Shown here in pieces: positions 1 through 8,982 of a stretch of 64,000 nt of DNA. Numbering within the stretch: the first letter of the stretch is position 1; each line of letters starts with the position of its first letter. Source of the stretch: Mycolicibacterium malmesburyense (GTDB taxonomy: Bacteria > Actinomycetota > Actinomycetes > Mycobacteriales > Mycobacteriaceae); assembly GCF_001050015.1 (NCBI RefSeq), contig NZ_CVTB01000122.1, forward strand, positions 12,941-76,940, given 5' to 3'. The notes beneath the pieces are model-generated. The model saw nothing but the letters and a program-made list of their open reading frames with translations. It was not told the DNA's origin and searched no databases. The translations under genes and the position numbers were made by a program.

Positions 1-1
1 C

Positions 2-2125
2 GTGGTGCTGGTGGGCCCATCGGGTGGCGGCAAGACAACACTCGTCGAGGCGCTCCTGGTGGCCTCGGGCGTCCTCACCAGAGCGGGTTCCGTGCAGGAC
101 GGCAGCACGGTGTGCGACAGCGACGAGGCCGAGATCTCCCAACAACGTTCCGTGGGCCTGGCACTCGCGTCGCTGCGCCACGACGGCATCAAGGTGAACC
201 TCATCGACACACCCGGTTACGCGGACTTCGTCGGCGAACTGCGCGCGGGGCTGCGTGCCGCGGATTGTGCGCTGTTCGTCATCGCCGCGAACGAGGGAGT
301 CGACGAACCCACCAAGGCGCTGTGGCACGAGTGCGACCAGGTCGGCATGCCGCGCGCCGTCGTCATCACCAAGCTCGACCACGCCCGCGCGAACTACGCC
401 AATGCGTTGGCATCCGCACAGCAGGCGTTCGGCGACAAGGTGCTCCCGCTGTACCTGCCCGCCGGGCGGGCGAAGCCGGCCGGCAACCAAGCCGAGTCGC
501 CGTGCACGGGGCTGATCGGGCTGCTGTCGCAGACGCACTACGAATACGCCGACGGCAGGCGCACCGACACCCACGATCCCGACGCCTCGTACGGTGACGC
601 GATCTCCGAGCACCGCGGCGCACTGATCGAGGGCATCATCGAGGAGTCCGAGGACGAGACGCTCATGGAGCGCTACCTCGGTGGCGAGGAGATCGACCAG
701 TCGGTGCTCATCGACGATCTGGAGAAGGCCGTCGCCAGGGCGACGTTTTTTCCCGCGCTTCCGGTCTGCAGCGGCACTGCCGTCGGCACGCTCGAGTTGC
801 TCGAGATCATCACCGCAGGATTCCCCCCGCCGCCCGAGCACCGGCTGCCCGAGGTCTTCACGCCGCAGGGCAAGCCTCGCGCCGAGCTTCCGTGTGACCC
901 GAACGGTCCGCTGCTCGCCGAGGTCGTCAAGACCACGTCCGACCCCTATGTGGGACGGGTCAGCCTGGTGCGGGTGTTCTCGGGGACCATCACACCCGAC
1001 TCGACGGTCCATGTGTCCGGCCACTTCTCGTCGTTCTTCGGCGGTAGCGGCTCGCTGACCGGTTCGCTGGCCGCGCACGAGGACCACGACGAGGACGAGC
1101 GCATCGGCTCGCTGTCGTTCCCGCTCGGCAAGCAGCAGCGGCCCGCACCGTCGGTGATCGCCGGCGACATCTGCGCGATCGGGCGGCTCAGCCGCGCCGA
1201 AACCGGCGACACGCTGTCCGACAAGGCCGATCCGCTCGTGCTGCGGCCGTGGAGCATGCCCGAACCGCTGCTGCCCATCGCGGTGCAACCGAGGGCCAAG
1301 ACCGACGAGGACAAACTGTCCGGCGGGCTGCAGCGGTTGGCCGCCGAGGACCCGACGCTGCGCATCGAGCAGAACCCCGAGACGCACCAGATCGTGCTCT
1401 GGACCATGGGCGAAGCGCACGCCAGCGTCGTCCTCGACGCACTCTCGCGTCGCTACGGCGTCGCCGTCGACACCGTCGAGTTGCGCATTCCACTACGAGA
1501 AACGTTCGGCGGCAAGGCAAAAGGCCACGGCAGGCACGTCAAACAGTCCGGCGGACACGGCCAGTACGCGGTATGTGACATCGAGGTCGAGCCGCTGCCC
1601 GAGGGTGCCGGTTTCGAGTTCGTCGACAAGGTGGTCGGCGGCGCGGTGCCCCGGCAGTTCATCCCGAGCGTCGAGAAGGGCGTGCGGGCGCAGATGGAGA
1701 AGGGCGTCGGCCCCGGCTACCCCGTCGTCGACGTCCGCGTCACGCTGTTCGACGGTAAGGCCCACAGCGTCGACTCGTCGGACTTCGCCTTTCAGATGGC
1801 GGGGGCGCTGGCCCTGCGGGAGGCGGCCGCGGCCACGAAGATCAACCTGCTCGAACCCGTCGACGAGGTGTCGGTGCTGATTCCCGACGATTTCGTCGGA
1901 TCGATCATGGGCGATCTGGCCGGGCGACGGGGTCGGGTGCTGGGCACCGAAAAGGTCGGCGACGACCGCACACTGGTCAAGGCCGAGATCCCCGAGGTCG
2001 AACTCACCCGCTACGCCATCGATCTGCGCTCGCTGGCCCACGGCGCGGGCACGTTCACCAGGACCTTCGCCCGCTACGAGCCGATGCCCGAGCACGCTGC
2101 GGCGAAGGTCACATCGTCGGTGTAA
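2..2125 (+). CDS. fusA2: Elongation factor G-like translational GTPase (FusA2 type), 5' end cut by window
   Basis: The frame is open to the window edge, so the true start and probably 20-25 residues lie outside. The order is GTPase domain, domain II, and the EF-G domains III-V; the visible part is 707 aa. G1 reads GPSGGGKTTL (about residues 5-14), G3 is DTPGY (69-73) and G4 is TKLD (123-126). Canonical EF-G has a DxGKTT P-loop and NKxD, so the GTPase motifs are those of the divergent mycobacterial paralogue FusA2 (Rv0120c type) and not the housekeeping FusA. The family's role is unsettled (ribosome-associated GTPase, perhaps stress or tetracycline-protection-like). No rpsL/rpsG/tuf context is visible, which also argues against housekeeping fusA. 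Confidence 0.85.
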   Translation: MVLVGPSGGGKTTLVEALLVASGVLTRAGSVQDGSTVCDSDEAEISQQRSVGLALASLRHDGIKVNLIDTPGYADFVGELRAGLRAADCALFVIAANEGVDEPTKALWHECDQVGMPRAVVITKLDHARANYANALASAQQAFGDKVLPLYLPAGRAKPAGNQAESPCTGLIGLLSQTHYEYADGRRTDTHDPDASYGDAISEHRGALIEGIIEESEDETLMERYLGGEEIDQSVLIDDLEKAVARATFFPALPVCSGTAVGTLELLEIITAGFPPPPEHRLPEVFTPQGKPRAELPCDPNGPLLAEVVKTTSDPYVGRVSLVRVFSGTITPDSTVHVSGHFSSFFGGSGSLTGSLAAHEDHDEDERIGSLSFPLGKQQRPAPSVIAGDICAIGRLSRAETGDTLSDKADPLVLRPWSMPEPLLPIAVQPRAKTDEDKLSGGLQRLAAEDPTLRIEQNPETHQIVLWTMGEAHASVVLDALSRRYGVAVDTVELRIPLRETFGGKAKGHGRHVKQSGGHGQYAVCDIEVEPLPEGAGFEFVDKVVGGAVPRQFIPSVEKGVRAQMEKGVGPGYPVVDVRVTLFDGKAHSVDSSDFAFQMAGALALREAAAATKINLLEPVDEVSVLIPDDFVGSIMGDLAGRRGRVLGTEKVGDDRTLVKAEIPEVELTRYAIDLRSLAHGAGTFTRTFARYEPMPEHAAAKVTSSV

Positions 2126-2217
2126 GCCCGCCGTTCGGCGTCGGGACGCCCCGGGTGACAGCCGATTCTGCAGGCGCTGTCAGAAGGTTCTCAGGTGGCG
2201 TCCCTAGCGTCGCCGCA

Positions 2218-2322
2218 ATGAGAGACCGAACGCATCTTCTGGCTCACGTGGTCGTGACCGGGATACTGGCGGTCACCATGCTGATCGCCACCTGGCTCTG
2301 CCTGTTCAACGGCTCGATCTGA
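2218..2322 (+). CDS. Small membrane peptide, 34 aa (candidate gene)
   Basis: ATG at 2218 opens a 34-codon frame ending in TGA at 2320-2322. It starts MRDRTHLLAH and continues as one hydrophobic stretch (about residues 8-29) ending in FNGSI. A positively charged N-terminus followed by a single helix is what a single-pass small membrane protein looks like. It fits between fusA2, 92 bp upstream on the same strand, and the converging membrane gene that ends at 2326, leaving only 3 bp. No clear Shine-Dalgarno is seen. Function unknown; it may be a chance frame, but position and composition favour a real gene. Confidence 0.4.
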   Translation: MRDRTHLLAHVVVTGILAVTMLIATWLCLFNGSI

Positions 2323-2325
2323 GCG

Positions 2326-3054
2326 TCACCGGGGCGGGTCCCCGCGCCAGCTGAAACTGTTGACGTATTTGCCCATGTCCAAGGCGATTTGGAGATTCGC
2401 GCCCGACGGTTTACCGAACCCGAAATCCGGGCCGAACTGGTGGTAAGGCCCCACCGCCGCGGCGACCAACGCCAGGTCGTTCTTCACCGCGACCATCACC
2501 AGCACCCGCATGCGCAGATAGTTGCTGTTGGCGCCCTGCGGCCAACAGTCGGCGACTTCGCCGTAGCCCGCCTCGTAGCCGACCATCGCGTTGGGGATCT
2601 CGTAGGCGGTCCGGGTATCGGGAAAGGTGGTCGCCACCAACGACTTCGCGATCTCGCGCGGGGACCGGCCCCCGGCGGGTTCGCTGAACAACTGCAGCGT
2701 TCCGCCGTCTCCAGCGAGCAGTTCGGCGGTCACCCCGTTGGGCTTGGTGCTCACCCGGTATGCCGACTCCGGCGCAGGATAGGACACCGAGAACGCACCG
2801 TCGGGCGCGGTGAAGCGCGGATTGATGGACACCGGGGTACCGGTCGGCGGGCGCCCGCAGTCGGGCGGGCAGACGTAGCGCACCGGCGGCTTGGCGATCC
2901 ACGCCGACACCCCGACCAGGACGACGGCGAGCGAGGCGATCACGACGAACCACGCCAGGACGAGCCGCGTACGCGAGGTCCGCCGCGGCGGCGGTGCCGC
3001 ATACGATCCGGCCGGAACCGCGTATCCTGGAAAGAATTTCGTCGGCGCGCTCAT
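2326..3054 (-). CDS. Single-pass membrane-anchored protein of unknown function
   Basis: 242 aa. A proline-rich cytoplasmic N-terminus (1-28) is followed by one transmembrane helix (about 31-54) and an extracytoplasmic domain of about 185 residues that begins with a CPPDC pair (62-66), a possible disulfide. The topology resembles the many mycobacterial membrane-anchored proteins of unknown role. The start overlaps the stop of the upstream gene by 4 bp (ATGA at 3051-3054), so the two are translationally coupled. I do not recognise the ectodomain. Confidence 0.75.
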   Translation of the reverse strand: MSAPTKFFPGYAVPAGSYAAPPPRRTSRTRLVLAWFVVIASLAVVLVGVSAWIAKPPVRYVCPPDCGRPPTGTPVSINPRFTAPDGAFSVSYPAPESAYRVSTKPNGVTAELLAGDGGTLQLFSEPAGGRSPREIAKSLVATTFPDTRTAYEIPNAMVGYEAGYGEVADCWPQGANSNYLRMRVLVMVAVKNDLALVAAAVGPYHQFGPDFGFGKPSGANLQIALDMGKYVNSFSWRGDPPR

Positions 3055-4244
3055 TCCGGGTCACCGCGCACCGGCCGCGTTTCGCGCCGCGACCGGCGTG
3101 ACGAGCGTGAGGACGCGCGGGTGGCCACCCCGCAGGCCGGGCAGAACGCCATGTCCGGAACGACGTGACCGCAGTGCGGGCACAGCAGCGGTTCGTCCGC
3201 GCGGATCTCGTCATGCGCCTCGTGCAGCAACGCCAGGTGCAGTCCGACGCGCAGAAGCAGCAGTGCCGTGACAGCGAGGGCGAGGTACAACGCGAGCATC
3301 AGCGATTGCGGGAAGTGGGCGACGTCGATCAACCCCAGCGCCAGGTACACCACCAGCACCGCGACCGCGAAGCCGATCAGGACCGCGCGCACCACGCCCG
3401 GATGTTGGTCGCGCTTGCTCGGCGGCCGCGTGAACCACAGTGCCGCGCCGATCAATCCGCCGGCCGCGGCCGCCGTCAACGGCGCCGCGAGTCCCCGGAT
3501 GCCCGCCTCGACCATCAGGCTCTCCATCGGACGCTTGCTCACCACGCCGGTGCCGAACTGGGGCGCCAGCCGGGTCAGCGTGGCCGCGGCGGTGAAGCTC
3601 AACGCGCCGAGCGCCCCGATCATGAAGCCGTCGAGCGCTTCTCGTGACGACGGGCGCACTATCCGGACCAGGAAGGCGGGCAACAGCATCAGGATGACCC
3701 CGGCGAGCGGAATCACGATGCCCATGCGCAGCATTCGCGCACCGACGATCGCCGATCCGAGCGCGACGCCATAGGACTTGGCGAAGGCCGCGCCCGTGAG
3801 CAGCGCCCAGCCCACGGCGAGCCCGACCGCCAGGCTGACCGTGAGAACCAGTGTGCCGACGGGAAAGTCGCGGAACGCATCGGACTCGCGCAGATACAGA
3901 ACGAACAACAGCGGGAGCCCGAGTGCGGCGACGGTCACCAGCGCGGCGGGCAACCGCAGAAGCGTGAAGGCCGTCAGGACCGCCACCAACACCAGGAGCC
4001 CGATCCGGAACGCCGAGCGCGAGCGCTGCGGCAGGTGCGGGAACAGCGAGCTCGCGACCGACAGCTGCAGCAGATGCTCGTCGGGGGCGGCGCCGAAATC
4101 GCGCAGCCGCAACCAGTCCGGGCCCTCGCGCGGCCGTGGGGCCAGATGACAGCCGCACAGTCCGCAGTACTCACCCGCGGGCACGTCGACCTTGCAGACC
4201 CGGCACTCGGTGGTGGGCACGCCGTCGTCGTCGCCGGTGCTCAT
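3051..4244 (-). CDS. Polytopic membrane protein with zinc ribbons at both ends
   Basis: 397 aa. The N-terminus has a CxxC...CxxC knuckle (Cys14, 17, 27, 30) and the C-terminus a second one in CPHCGHVVPDMAFCPACG, so two zinc ribbons bracket roughly nine to ten hydrophobic helices. A basic, Ser/Arg-rich tail follows the second ribbon. Ribbon-plus-membrane architecture occurs in several actinobacterial families without a known activity. It overlaps its neighbours on both sides by 4 bp (ATGA junctions at 3051 and 4241), forming one transcript with the sedolisin gene upstream and the anchored protein downstream. No catalytic motif is visible. Confidence 0.75.
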   Translation of the reverse strand: MSTGDDDGVPTTECRVCKVDVPAGEYCGLCGCHLAPRPREGPDWLRLRDFGAAPDEHLLQLSVASSLFPHLPQRSRSAFRIGLLVLVAVLTAFTLLRLPAALVTVAALGLPLLFVLYLRESDAFRDFPVGTLVLTVSLAVGLAVGWALLTGAAFAKSYGVALGSAIVGARMLRMGIVIPLAGVILMLLPAFLVRIVRPSSREALDGFMIGALGALSFTAAATLTRLAPQFGTGVVSKRPMESLMVEAGIRGLAAPLTAAAAGGLIGAALWFTRPPSKRDQHPGVVRAVLIGFAVAVLVVYLALGLIDVAHFPQSLMLALYLALAVTALLLLRVGLHLALLHEAHDEIRADEPLLCPHCGHVVPDMAFCPACGVATRASSRSSRRSRRETRPVRGDPE

Positions 4245-5839
4245 GCGGCCGCCTTCTGCAGTATCAGCACGTTGCGGACGAGGTTGTCGACGTCCGGCGT
4301 ACCGAGCCCGGACACGAGGTCATAGCCGGGCGTGGCGTCGGCGACGGCGTTGCCGCCGAGGGTCACGTCGCGGAACGCCGGCAGCGGGGCGCCCGCCGCG
4401 ATCCGGTACAGCAGCGGGTTCAAATCCCCGAGCGGGCGTCCGCCGTTGGCGAGCAGGTACTGGTTCATCACCGCGGCCAGCCCCGCCCAGATCGGGGCCG
4501 ACTGCGACGTGCCGCCACCGACCAGCGGTGTCTGCTGAAAGACGATGCGCACCCCCGTGAACGGGTCCGCGACGGCCGCGACGTCCGGGGTCAGCCGACG
4601 GCCGGGGTCGCGGTCGGGCAGCACCCCGCGTTGCCAGTCCGGACGGTCGAACACCGCCGAGACGCCGCCGCCGGTGCCCACCGACAGCGGCACGTCGAAC
4701 CACGCCTGTTCGGACAACCAGCGGCCCTCGGAATCCGTCGACAGGGTGGTGCCGCCGACGTCGGTCATCTCCGGGAGCGAGGCGATCGAGTCGAGCCCCA
4801 CGTCGTTGTCGCCCGGCGGTGAGGACCAGTCGTCGCCACCCTTGCATTCGAGGCCCGCGAGGTCGCCGCTGGCGTTGAAGGCCGACGTGCCGTGTGACTG
4901 TGCGGCGGCAAGCGCCGACCGGACGGGGGCCAGGTCGGCGGCGGTGATCAATTTGTCGCAACCCCAGCCGATCGAGAAGCTCCACACCGCGCCGGGATAC
5001 CGCCGGTCGGTCTCCTCGAGCAGTTGGCCGATCCGCTCGAACGCCCCGTCGGCGGTGACGGTCGGCAGGGCGCTGACCACGACCTTGCGCGCATCGGGCG
5101 CGATGGCGTGCGCCACCTCGAGGTCCATCGTGGCTTCCCCGCGCGGTTCGTCGAGTTCGCCGACCACCTCGGGAGTGAAGCGCGGCAGATCATAGGTGTC
5201 GGCGAAGGTGTCGAGATCGGCCTGGTCGAAGCCGTCGAAGGTGAAGAAGACGATCGTGGTGCCCTTGCCGGTGTAACCGTCGGCGGCCAACCGTGCGGCG
5301 TTGTAGGTGTTGAGCAGCGCCTGGGGTGTCAGGCCCTTGTCCGGCACGTCGAGCGGCACGTCGAGCGGCAGCGGCGGAGTGTGCGAGGAGTGATGCGGCA
5401 CGTAACCGAGGATGCGGCCCACCGCAGAAACCGCGTCGTGCAACGCATTCGGCACCGCGGGCTGCTGCGGCGACGCGTAGAAGACCTGACCACGTCGCCC
5501 GCGGTAGTCGTGCACCTCCACGTCGAACGCCTCGGCGACGGATGCCGCCGGACCTTCGACAACGGCCCACCGGTACCCCGGTCGCCAGCGGACCGACAAC
5601 CCGCGCTCGTCGGCCCAGGCGTACACCGAGGCGGGACGGTCCTCGTCGTGCAGCGCCATCGTCAGCTGGACGCCGTCGTCCCGCGAGGGCCCGAGGTCGG
5701 CCGAGCTCGCCAACAGATAGGAGTACGGTCCGGCGATCACCTCGCCGCCGCTGCGCGCCGGGGCGGGGCGCAGATCGGAGACGAACACGAATACGCCCGC
5801 CGCGATCAGCGCCAGCACGCCGAGATGCCGCGCACCCAC
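4241..5839 (-). CDS. Sedolisin (S53) family serine-carboxyl protease
   Basis: 532 aa. An N-terminal hydrophobic segment (about 5-20) acts as signal or anchor, then comes a pro-kumamolisin-type propeptide and an S53 catalytic domain. Visible catalytic elements are the Glu/Asp pair in GEATMDLE (ExxxD), the oxyanion-hole Asp in NASGD, and the nucleophile Ser in GGTSQSAP. The C-terminal calcium-site region is present (RDVTLGGN ... GYDLVSGLG). The family consists of secreted, self-processing endopeptidases usually active at acidic pH. It heads a three-gene overlapping operon with two membrane proteins of unknown role. Substrate unknown. Confidence 0.9.
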   Translation of the reverse strand: MGARHLGVLALIAAGVFVFVSDLRPAPARSGGEVIAGPYSYLLASSADLGPSRDDGVQLTMALHDEDRPASVYAWADERGLSVRWRPGYRWAVVEGPAASVAEAFDVEVHDYRGRRGQVFYASPQQPAVPNALHDAVSAVGRILGYVPHHSSHTPPLPLDVPLDVPDKGLTPQALLNTYNAARLAADGYTGKGTTIVFFTFDGFDQADLDTFADTYDLPRFTPEVVGELDEPRGEATMDLEVAHAIAPDARKVVVSALPTVTADGAFERIGQLLEETDRRYPGAVWSFSIGWGCDKLITAADLAPVRSALAAAQSHGTSAFNASGDLAGLECKGGDDWSSPPGDNDVGLDSIASLPEMTDVGGTTLSTDSEGRWLSEQAWFDVPLSVGTGGGVSAVFDRPDWQRGVLPDRDPGRRLTPDVAAVADPFTGVRIVFQQTPLVGGGTSQSAPIWAGLAAVMNQYLLANGGRPLGDLNPLLYRIAAGAPLPAFRDVTLGGNAVADATPGYDLVSGLGTPDVDNLVRNVLILQKAAA

Positions 5840-5876
5840 GGAAGCCAGGGTATTTCGGGCCCGGCCCGGCGGGTGG

Positions 5877-6161
5877 CTAGTTGTCGCCCGGGATCGCCGT
5901 CGGCGCGGGCGGTGCCTTCACCGTCGGCGAGAAGGGGTTCGGCCCGGGCGAGATGCGCGGCGCCTTGTCGGTGGTCTCGACCGGCGGAGGCGGCGGGGCC
6001 GGCTCGGTCGTCGTCGTCGTCGTGGTGGTCGTTGTCGTCGTGGTGGTCTCCACCGGCGCCGTCTCCTCGGTGGAGCAGGATGCGCTGAACATGACCATCG
6101 CGATCGCGGCGGCACCACCCGCGACGGCGGCGAAGCGTCGACCGAACTGAGCTGACCTCAT
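5877..6161 (-). CDS. Small lipoprotein with a 14-threonine tract
   Basis: 94 aa. A signal peptide leads to a lipobox FSASC, predicting lipidation of the Cys at about position 29. After a short STEETAPVE linker come 14 consecutive Thr, then Pro-rich sequence ending PTAIPGDN, with no globular domain. Thr/Pro-rich surface lipoproteins in mycobacteria are often mannosylated; that is inference here. The Thr run is coded by mixed ACC/ACG/ACA-type codons, so it is not a pure triplet repeat. It lies 37 bp upstream of the sedolisin start on the same strand. Confidence 0.75.
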   Translation of the reverse strand: MRSAQFGRRFAAVAGGAAAIAMVMFSASCSTEETAPVETTTTTTTTTTTTTTEPAPPPPPVETTDKAPRISPGPNPFSPTVKAPPAPTAIPGDN

Positions 6162-6273
6162 GTTGAGTCCTAACTGATCCCGACCGATGCCAGGAATTCA
6201 AGATCAACCCGGCTGTTTCGAACTCTATCGGAAGATCCGAACCGTCGCTCGGTTCGACATCGCAGCTAGAGAC

Positions 6274-6633
6274 CTACGAACCGGACTTGAGCGCGCTCAA
6301 TGCCTCGTCCAGCGTGGAGAACAGCGAGAACACCTGATCGAGGCCGGTCAGCTGGATGGGCCGGCTGGTCGCAGGGCCGTCGGCCACCACAGCGAAGCGC
6401 GCGGACTTGCTCACGGTTTCGTGCGTCGCAACCAGCGCCTGCAGCCCCGCGGAGGCGAGGAAATCCACCGTCAGCAGGTCGACGACCAGCGCAGAGGGCT
6501 CCTGCGTCAGCGCCTCGGTGATCGCCGCCTGGAACGTCGGAACCGTGGCGAGGTCGACGTCGCCGCCGACCGTCAACACGGCGATTCCGTCCTCGTGCGA
6601 GATCGAGGTGGTTATCGGGTCATTACGTGACAA
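6274..6633 (-). CDS. STAS-domain anti-anti-sigma factor, RsfB-like
   Basis: A STAS domain fills the protein. The region DFLASAGLQAL holds the Ser that is normally phosphorylated by the partner anti-sigma kinase and dephosphorylated by a SpoIIE phosphatase. Overall sequence recalls RsfB (Rv3687c), the antagonist of the SigF anti-sigma factor. I chose TTG at 6633 (119 aa) because GGAGG sits about 9 nt upstream. A GTG at 6660 gives 128 aa, but then the GGAGG lies inside the coding part. It is divergent from the PAS-SpoIIE phosphatase gene, its likely partner. Confidence 0.8.
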   Translation of the reverse strand: MSRNDPITTSISHEDGIAVLTVGGDVDLATVPTFQAAITEALTQEPSALVVDLLTVDFLASAGLQALVATHETVSKSARFAVVADGPATSRPIQLTGLDQVFSLFSTLDEALSALKSGS

Positions 6634-6816
6634 CGGTGGTCCTCCGGTCGGCGCCGCCACTACGACGGCAATGGGGCGAGCTTAACCCGTCGCGCCCGGC
6701 GATAGATCAGTGCTTCAGGGGATCATGCTGCGATACGCAGGCTAGTGTCGATGACATAATTGTGCGCTCGGTGGTTCCAGTGTGAGCGCGAGCTGGGAGG
6801 ACCGACGGCCTCGAAC

Positions 6817-8784
6817 ATGACCGACCCCGTTGACTTCTACCAACGCTATGAACGCGAACGAGCGCGCGCGGACGACCTCGCCGATCGCGATGTCTTCCGC
6901 AGCGCTCTGGTCAATTCGTTGCAGGAAGGCTTCTTCGTCACCGATGCCACCGGGGCGGTGGTCGAGATCAACGACGCCTTCGCCGAGATCACCGGATACG
7001 GCCAGGAGGGCCTGCCGTATCCGATGCCGCACCCGTGGGCGGTCGACGAGGTGGCGGCGGACGAACGCAGGGCCGCGCTGGTCCGCGACGGCAGCCTGAT
7101 CGCCGAGACTCGGATCCGGCACCGCGACGGGCGGTTGCGGTGGGTCGCGATCAGCGTCAACGCGGTCCCCGACCACAGCTCGCGTCGCGGCCTGTACGTG
7201 GGCACCATCCGCGACGTCACCGCACCCCGCGCCGCCGCGGAGCGCGACCGGGCCATGGCGCGGTTGGCGACGGCCGTGAGTGTCGCCAAGAACGTCGACG
7301 AGGTGCTGGCGATCACGCTGGCGCAGTGCCGCATCCCGCTGGACGCGCAGCGGCTCATCGCGGTCACGTGGCCGAAGGCCGATGGCCAGGAGCCGACGGT
7401 GCGGGTCGCCGGTGAACCGGAGGTCACCTCGTGGAGGGACCTCGACGAAGACTGGCGCCGCACGTTCGAGGATGCCCGCACGTGGATCCCGCTGACCGTG
7501 ACGCCGGTCGGGGCGGCGCCCAGTGCGGGCACGACCCGGGGTTTCGTCACCGTTCTCTCCGGGGCGCGAGACATGGTGCTCTGCCTCGAGCACCGCTTCC
7601 CGCGGGTGGTCAGTGCGGAGGACCGCCGCCTGGTCTCGGCGCTCGTCGGCCATCTCAGCTCGGCCATGCAACACGTCCGGCAGTTCGAGGGCGCGAGGGA
7701 GACGTCGCTGACGCTGCAGCGGTCGCTGCTGGCGCCGATCGATCTGCCGCCCGGGTTCGCCGTCCGCTATGAGCCTGCCGTGCATCCGCTGGAGATCGGC
7801 GGTGACTTCTACGACGTGCTTCCCGTCGGTGAGGACCGGATCGGGATCGTGGTCGGAGATTGCGTGGGCCGCGGACTGTCGGCGGCGGCGGTGATGGGGC
7901 AGTTGCGGGCGTCGACGCGCGCGCTGTTGCTCACCGGGGCGCAACCGTCGGCGGTGCTCGAACATCTCGACTCGGTCGCGGAGTTCATCCCGGACGCCTA
8001 CTGCACCACCGTCTTCGTCGCGATCGTCGACACCGTGGCGGCGACCGTGGAGTACAGCAGCGCCGGTCACGTGCCACCGGTGCTGGTGTCCGAGGCCGCG
8101 CCCCCGCAACTGCTCGACAAGGCGTGTTCGGTCCCACTGGCCGTCAGACACGCCCGTCCGCGACCACAGACGACGCAGTCGCTGCGCCCCGGTTCCACGC
8201 TGATGCTCTACACCGACGGCTTGGTCGAACGGCGTGACCGCCCGATCGACACCCAGATCGACCGGATGTCGGCCGTGCTCACCGATACCGCTCGCCTGCC
8301 GATCGAGGACGTCGCCGACACGGTCCTGGGAAGATTGGCCCCCGACAGCGGATTCGACGACGATGTCGCGATCGTGATCTACCGGACCCCGCGGGCATCC
8401 CTGGTTATCGACGACACCGCCACCGCGCCGAAACTGACTGAAATCCGGCACCGGTTGGCCGCCTGGCTCGCGGCCAACGGCGCCTCCGAGTCGTCGGTGT
8501 CGGATCTCATCCTCGTCGTGAACGAGGCCTGTTCGAACTGCGTCGAGCATGCCTACCGCGGGCGCGAACCCGGACGCATGCGTGTCGAGGCGGAGATTCA
8601 CGACGCCGCTATCCACGTGCGCGTCACCGACTTCGGGTCCTGGAAGGCGCCGCCAACCGATCCCGGGACCCGCGGCCGCGGTCTGCTGCTGATGCGCGCC
8701 GTCAGCGATCACGTGGACCTCGAGGGCACCTCGACGGGCACCACCGTGGATATGACGTTTCAATTACCGGAGATTCGCGTTTGA
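6817..8784 (+). CDS. PAS-SpoIIE phosphatase-HATPase kinase fusion (RsbU/RsbW-like)
   Basis: About 655 aa from the ATG at 6817; an in-frame earlier start at 6760 exists, but GGGAGG at about 6794 supports 6817. Order: PAS sensor (about 25-140), GAF-like region (150-280), PP2C/SpoIIE phosphatase with GGDFYD and GDCVGRG (300-510), then an RsbW-type ATPase with N-box NEACSNCVEHAY and lid GRGLLLM (525-650). The G1 box is degenerate (DFGSW). The family switches STAS proteins between phosphorylated and free forms to release stress sigma factors. Rv1364c is a comparable M. tuberculosis fusion but carries its STAS domain in the same chain. Here the STAS proteins are separate neighbours (6274 and 8983). 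Confidence 0.88.
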   Translation: MTDPVDFYQRYERERARADDLADRDVFRSALVNSLQEGFFVTDATGAVVEINDAFAEITGYGQEGLPYPMPHPWAVDEVAADERRAALVRDGSLIAETRIRHRDGRLRWVAISVNAVPDHSSRRGLYVGTIRDVTAPRAAAERDRAMARLATAVSVAKNVDEVLAITLAQCRIPLDAQRLIAVTWPKADGQEPTVRVAGEPEVTSWRDLDEDWRRTFEDARTWIPLTVTPVGAAPSAGTTRGFVTVLSGARDMVLCLEHRFPRVVSAEDRRLVSALVGHLSSAMQHVRQFEGARETSLTLQRSLLAPIDLPPGFAVRYEPAVHPLEIGGDFYDVLPVGEDRIGIVVGDCVGRGLSAAAVMGQLRASTRALLLTGAQPSAVLEHLDSVAEFIPDAYCTTVFVAIVDTVAATVEYSSAGHVPPVLVSEAAPPQLLDKACSVPLAVRHARPRPQTTQSLRPGSTLMLYTDGLVERRDRPIDTQIDRMSAVLTDTARLPIEDVADTVLGRLAPDSGFDDDVAIVIYRTPRASLVIDDTATAPKLTEIRHRLAAWLAANGASESSVSDLILVVNEACSNCVEHAYRGREPGRMRVEAEIHDAAIHVRVTDFGSWKAPPTDPGTRGRGLLLMRAVSDHVDLEGTSTGTTVDMTFQLPEIRV

Positions 8785-8982
8785 ACCAGCTCTGTCTGCC
8801 ACGGCACCGTCCTCGTGGTATTACAACTATTGGCAACGAACGTCTGTCGGGAAGAGGCAGCGATGCGGACTGTGGCGCATGCCCGGAGGCGGTGGGGCCT
8901 CTAGCACACTGGGAGGTTCTGTGAACGAATTCGCTCACACTGCCGTTCACTGGTCTGCCACGTTGAGGGCAAAAGGCTGAAA

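Noticed and set aside
6001..6050. Triplet microsatellite in the poly-Thr lipoprotein
   Set aside because: The Thr codons are mixed, so the DNA is not a pure repeat and slippage is unlikely to be the main cause.
6742..8763. Open frame of 673 codons on the minus strand opposite the PAS-SpoIIE gene
   Set aside because: It mirrors the real gene frame in GC-rich DNA, is Arg/His/Gly-rich and low in hydrophobic residues, and shows no domain motif. The plus-strand protein has four recognisable domains.
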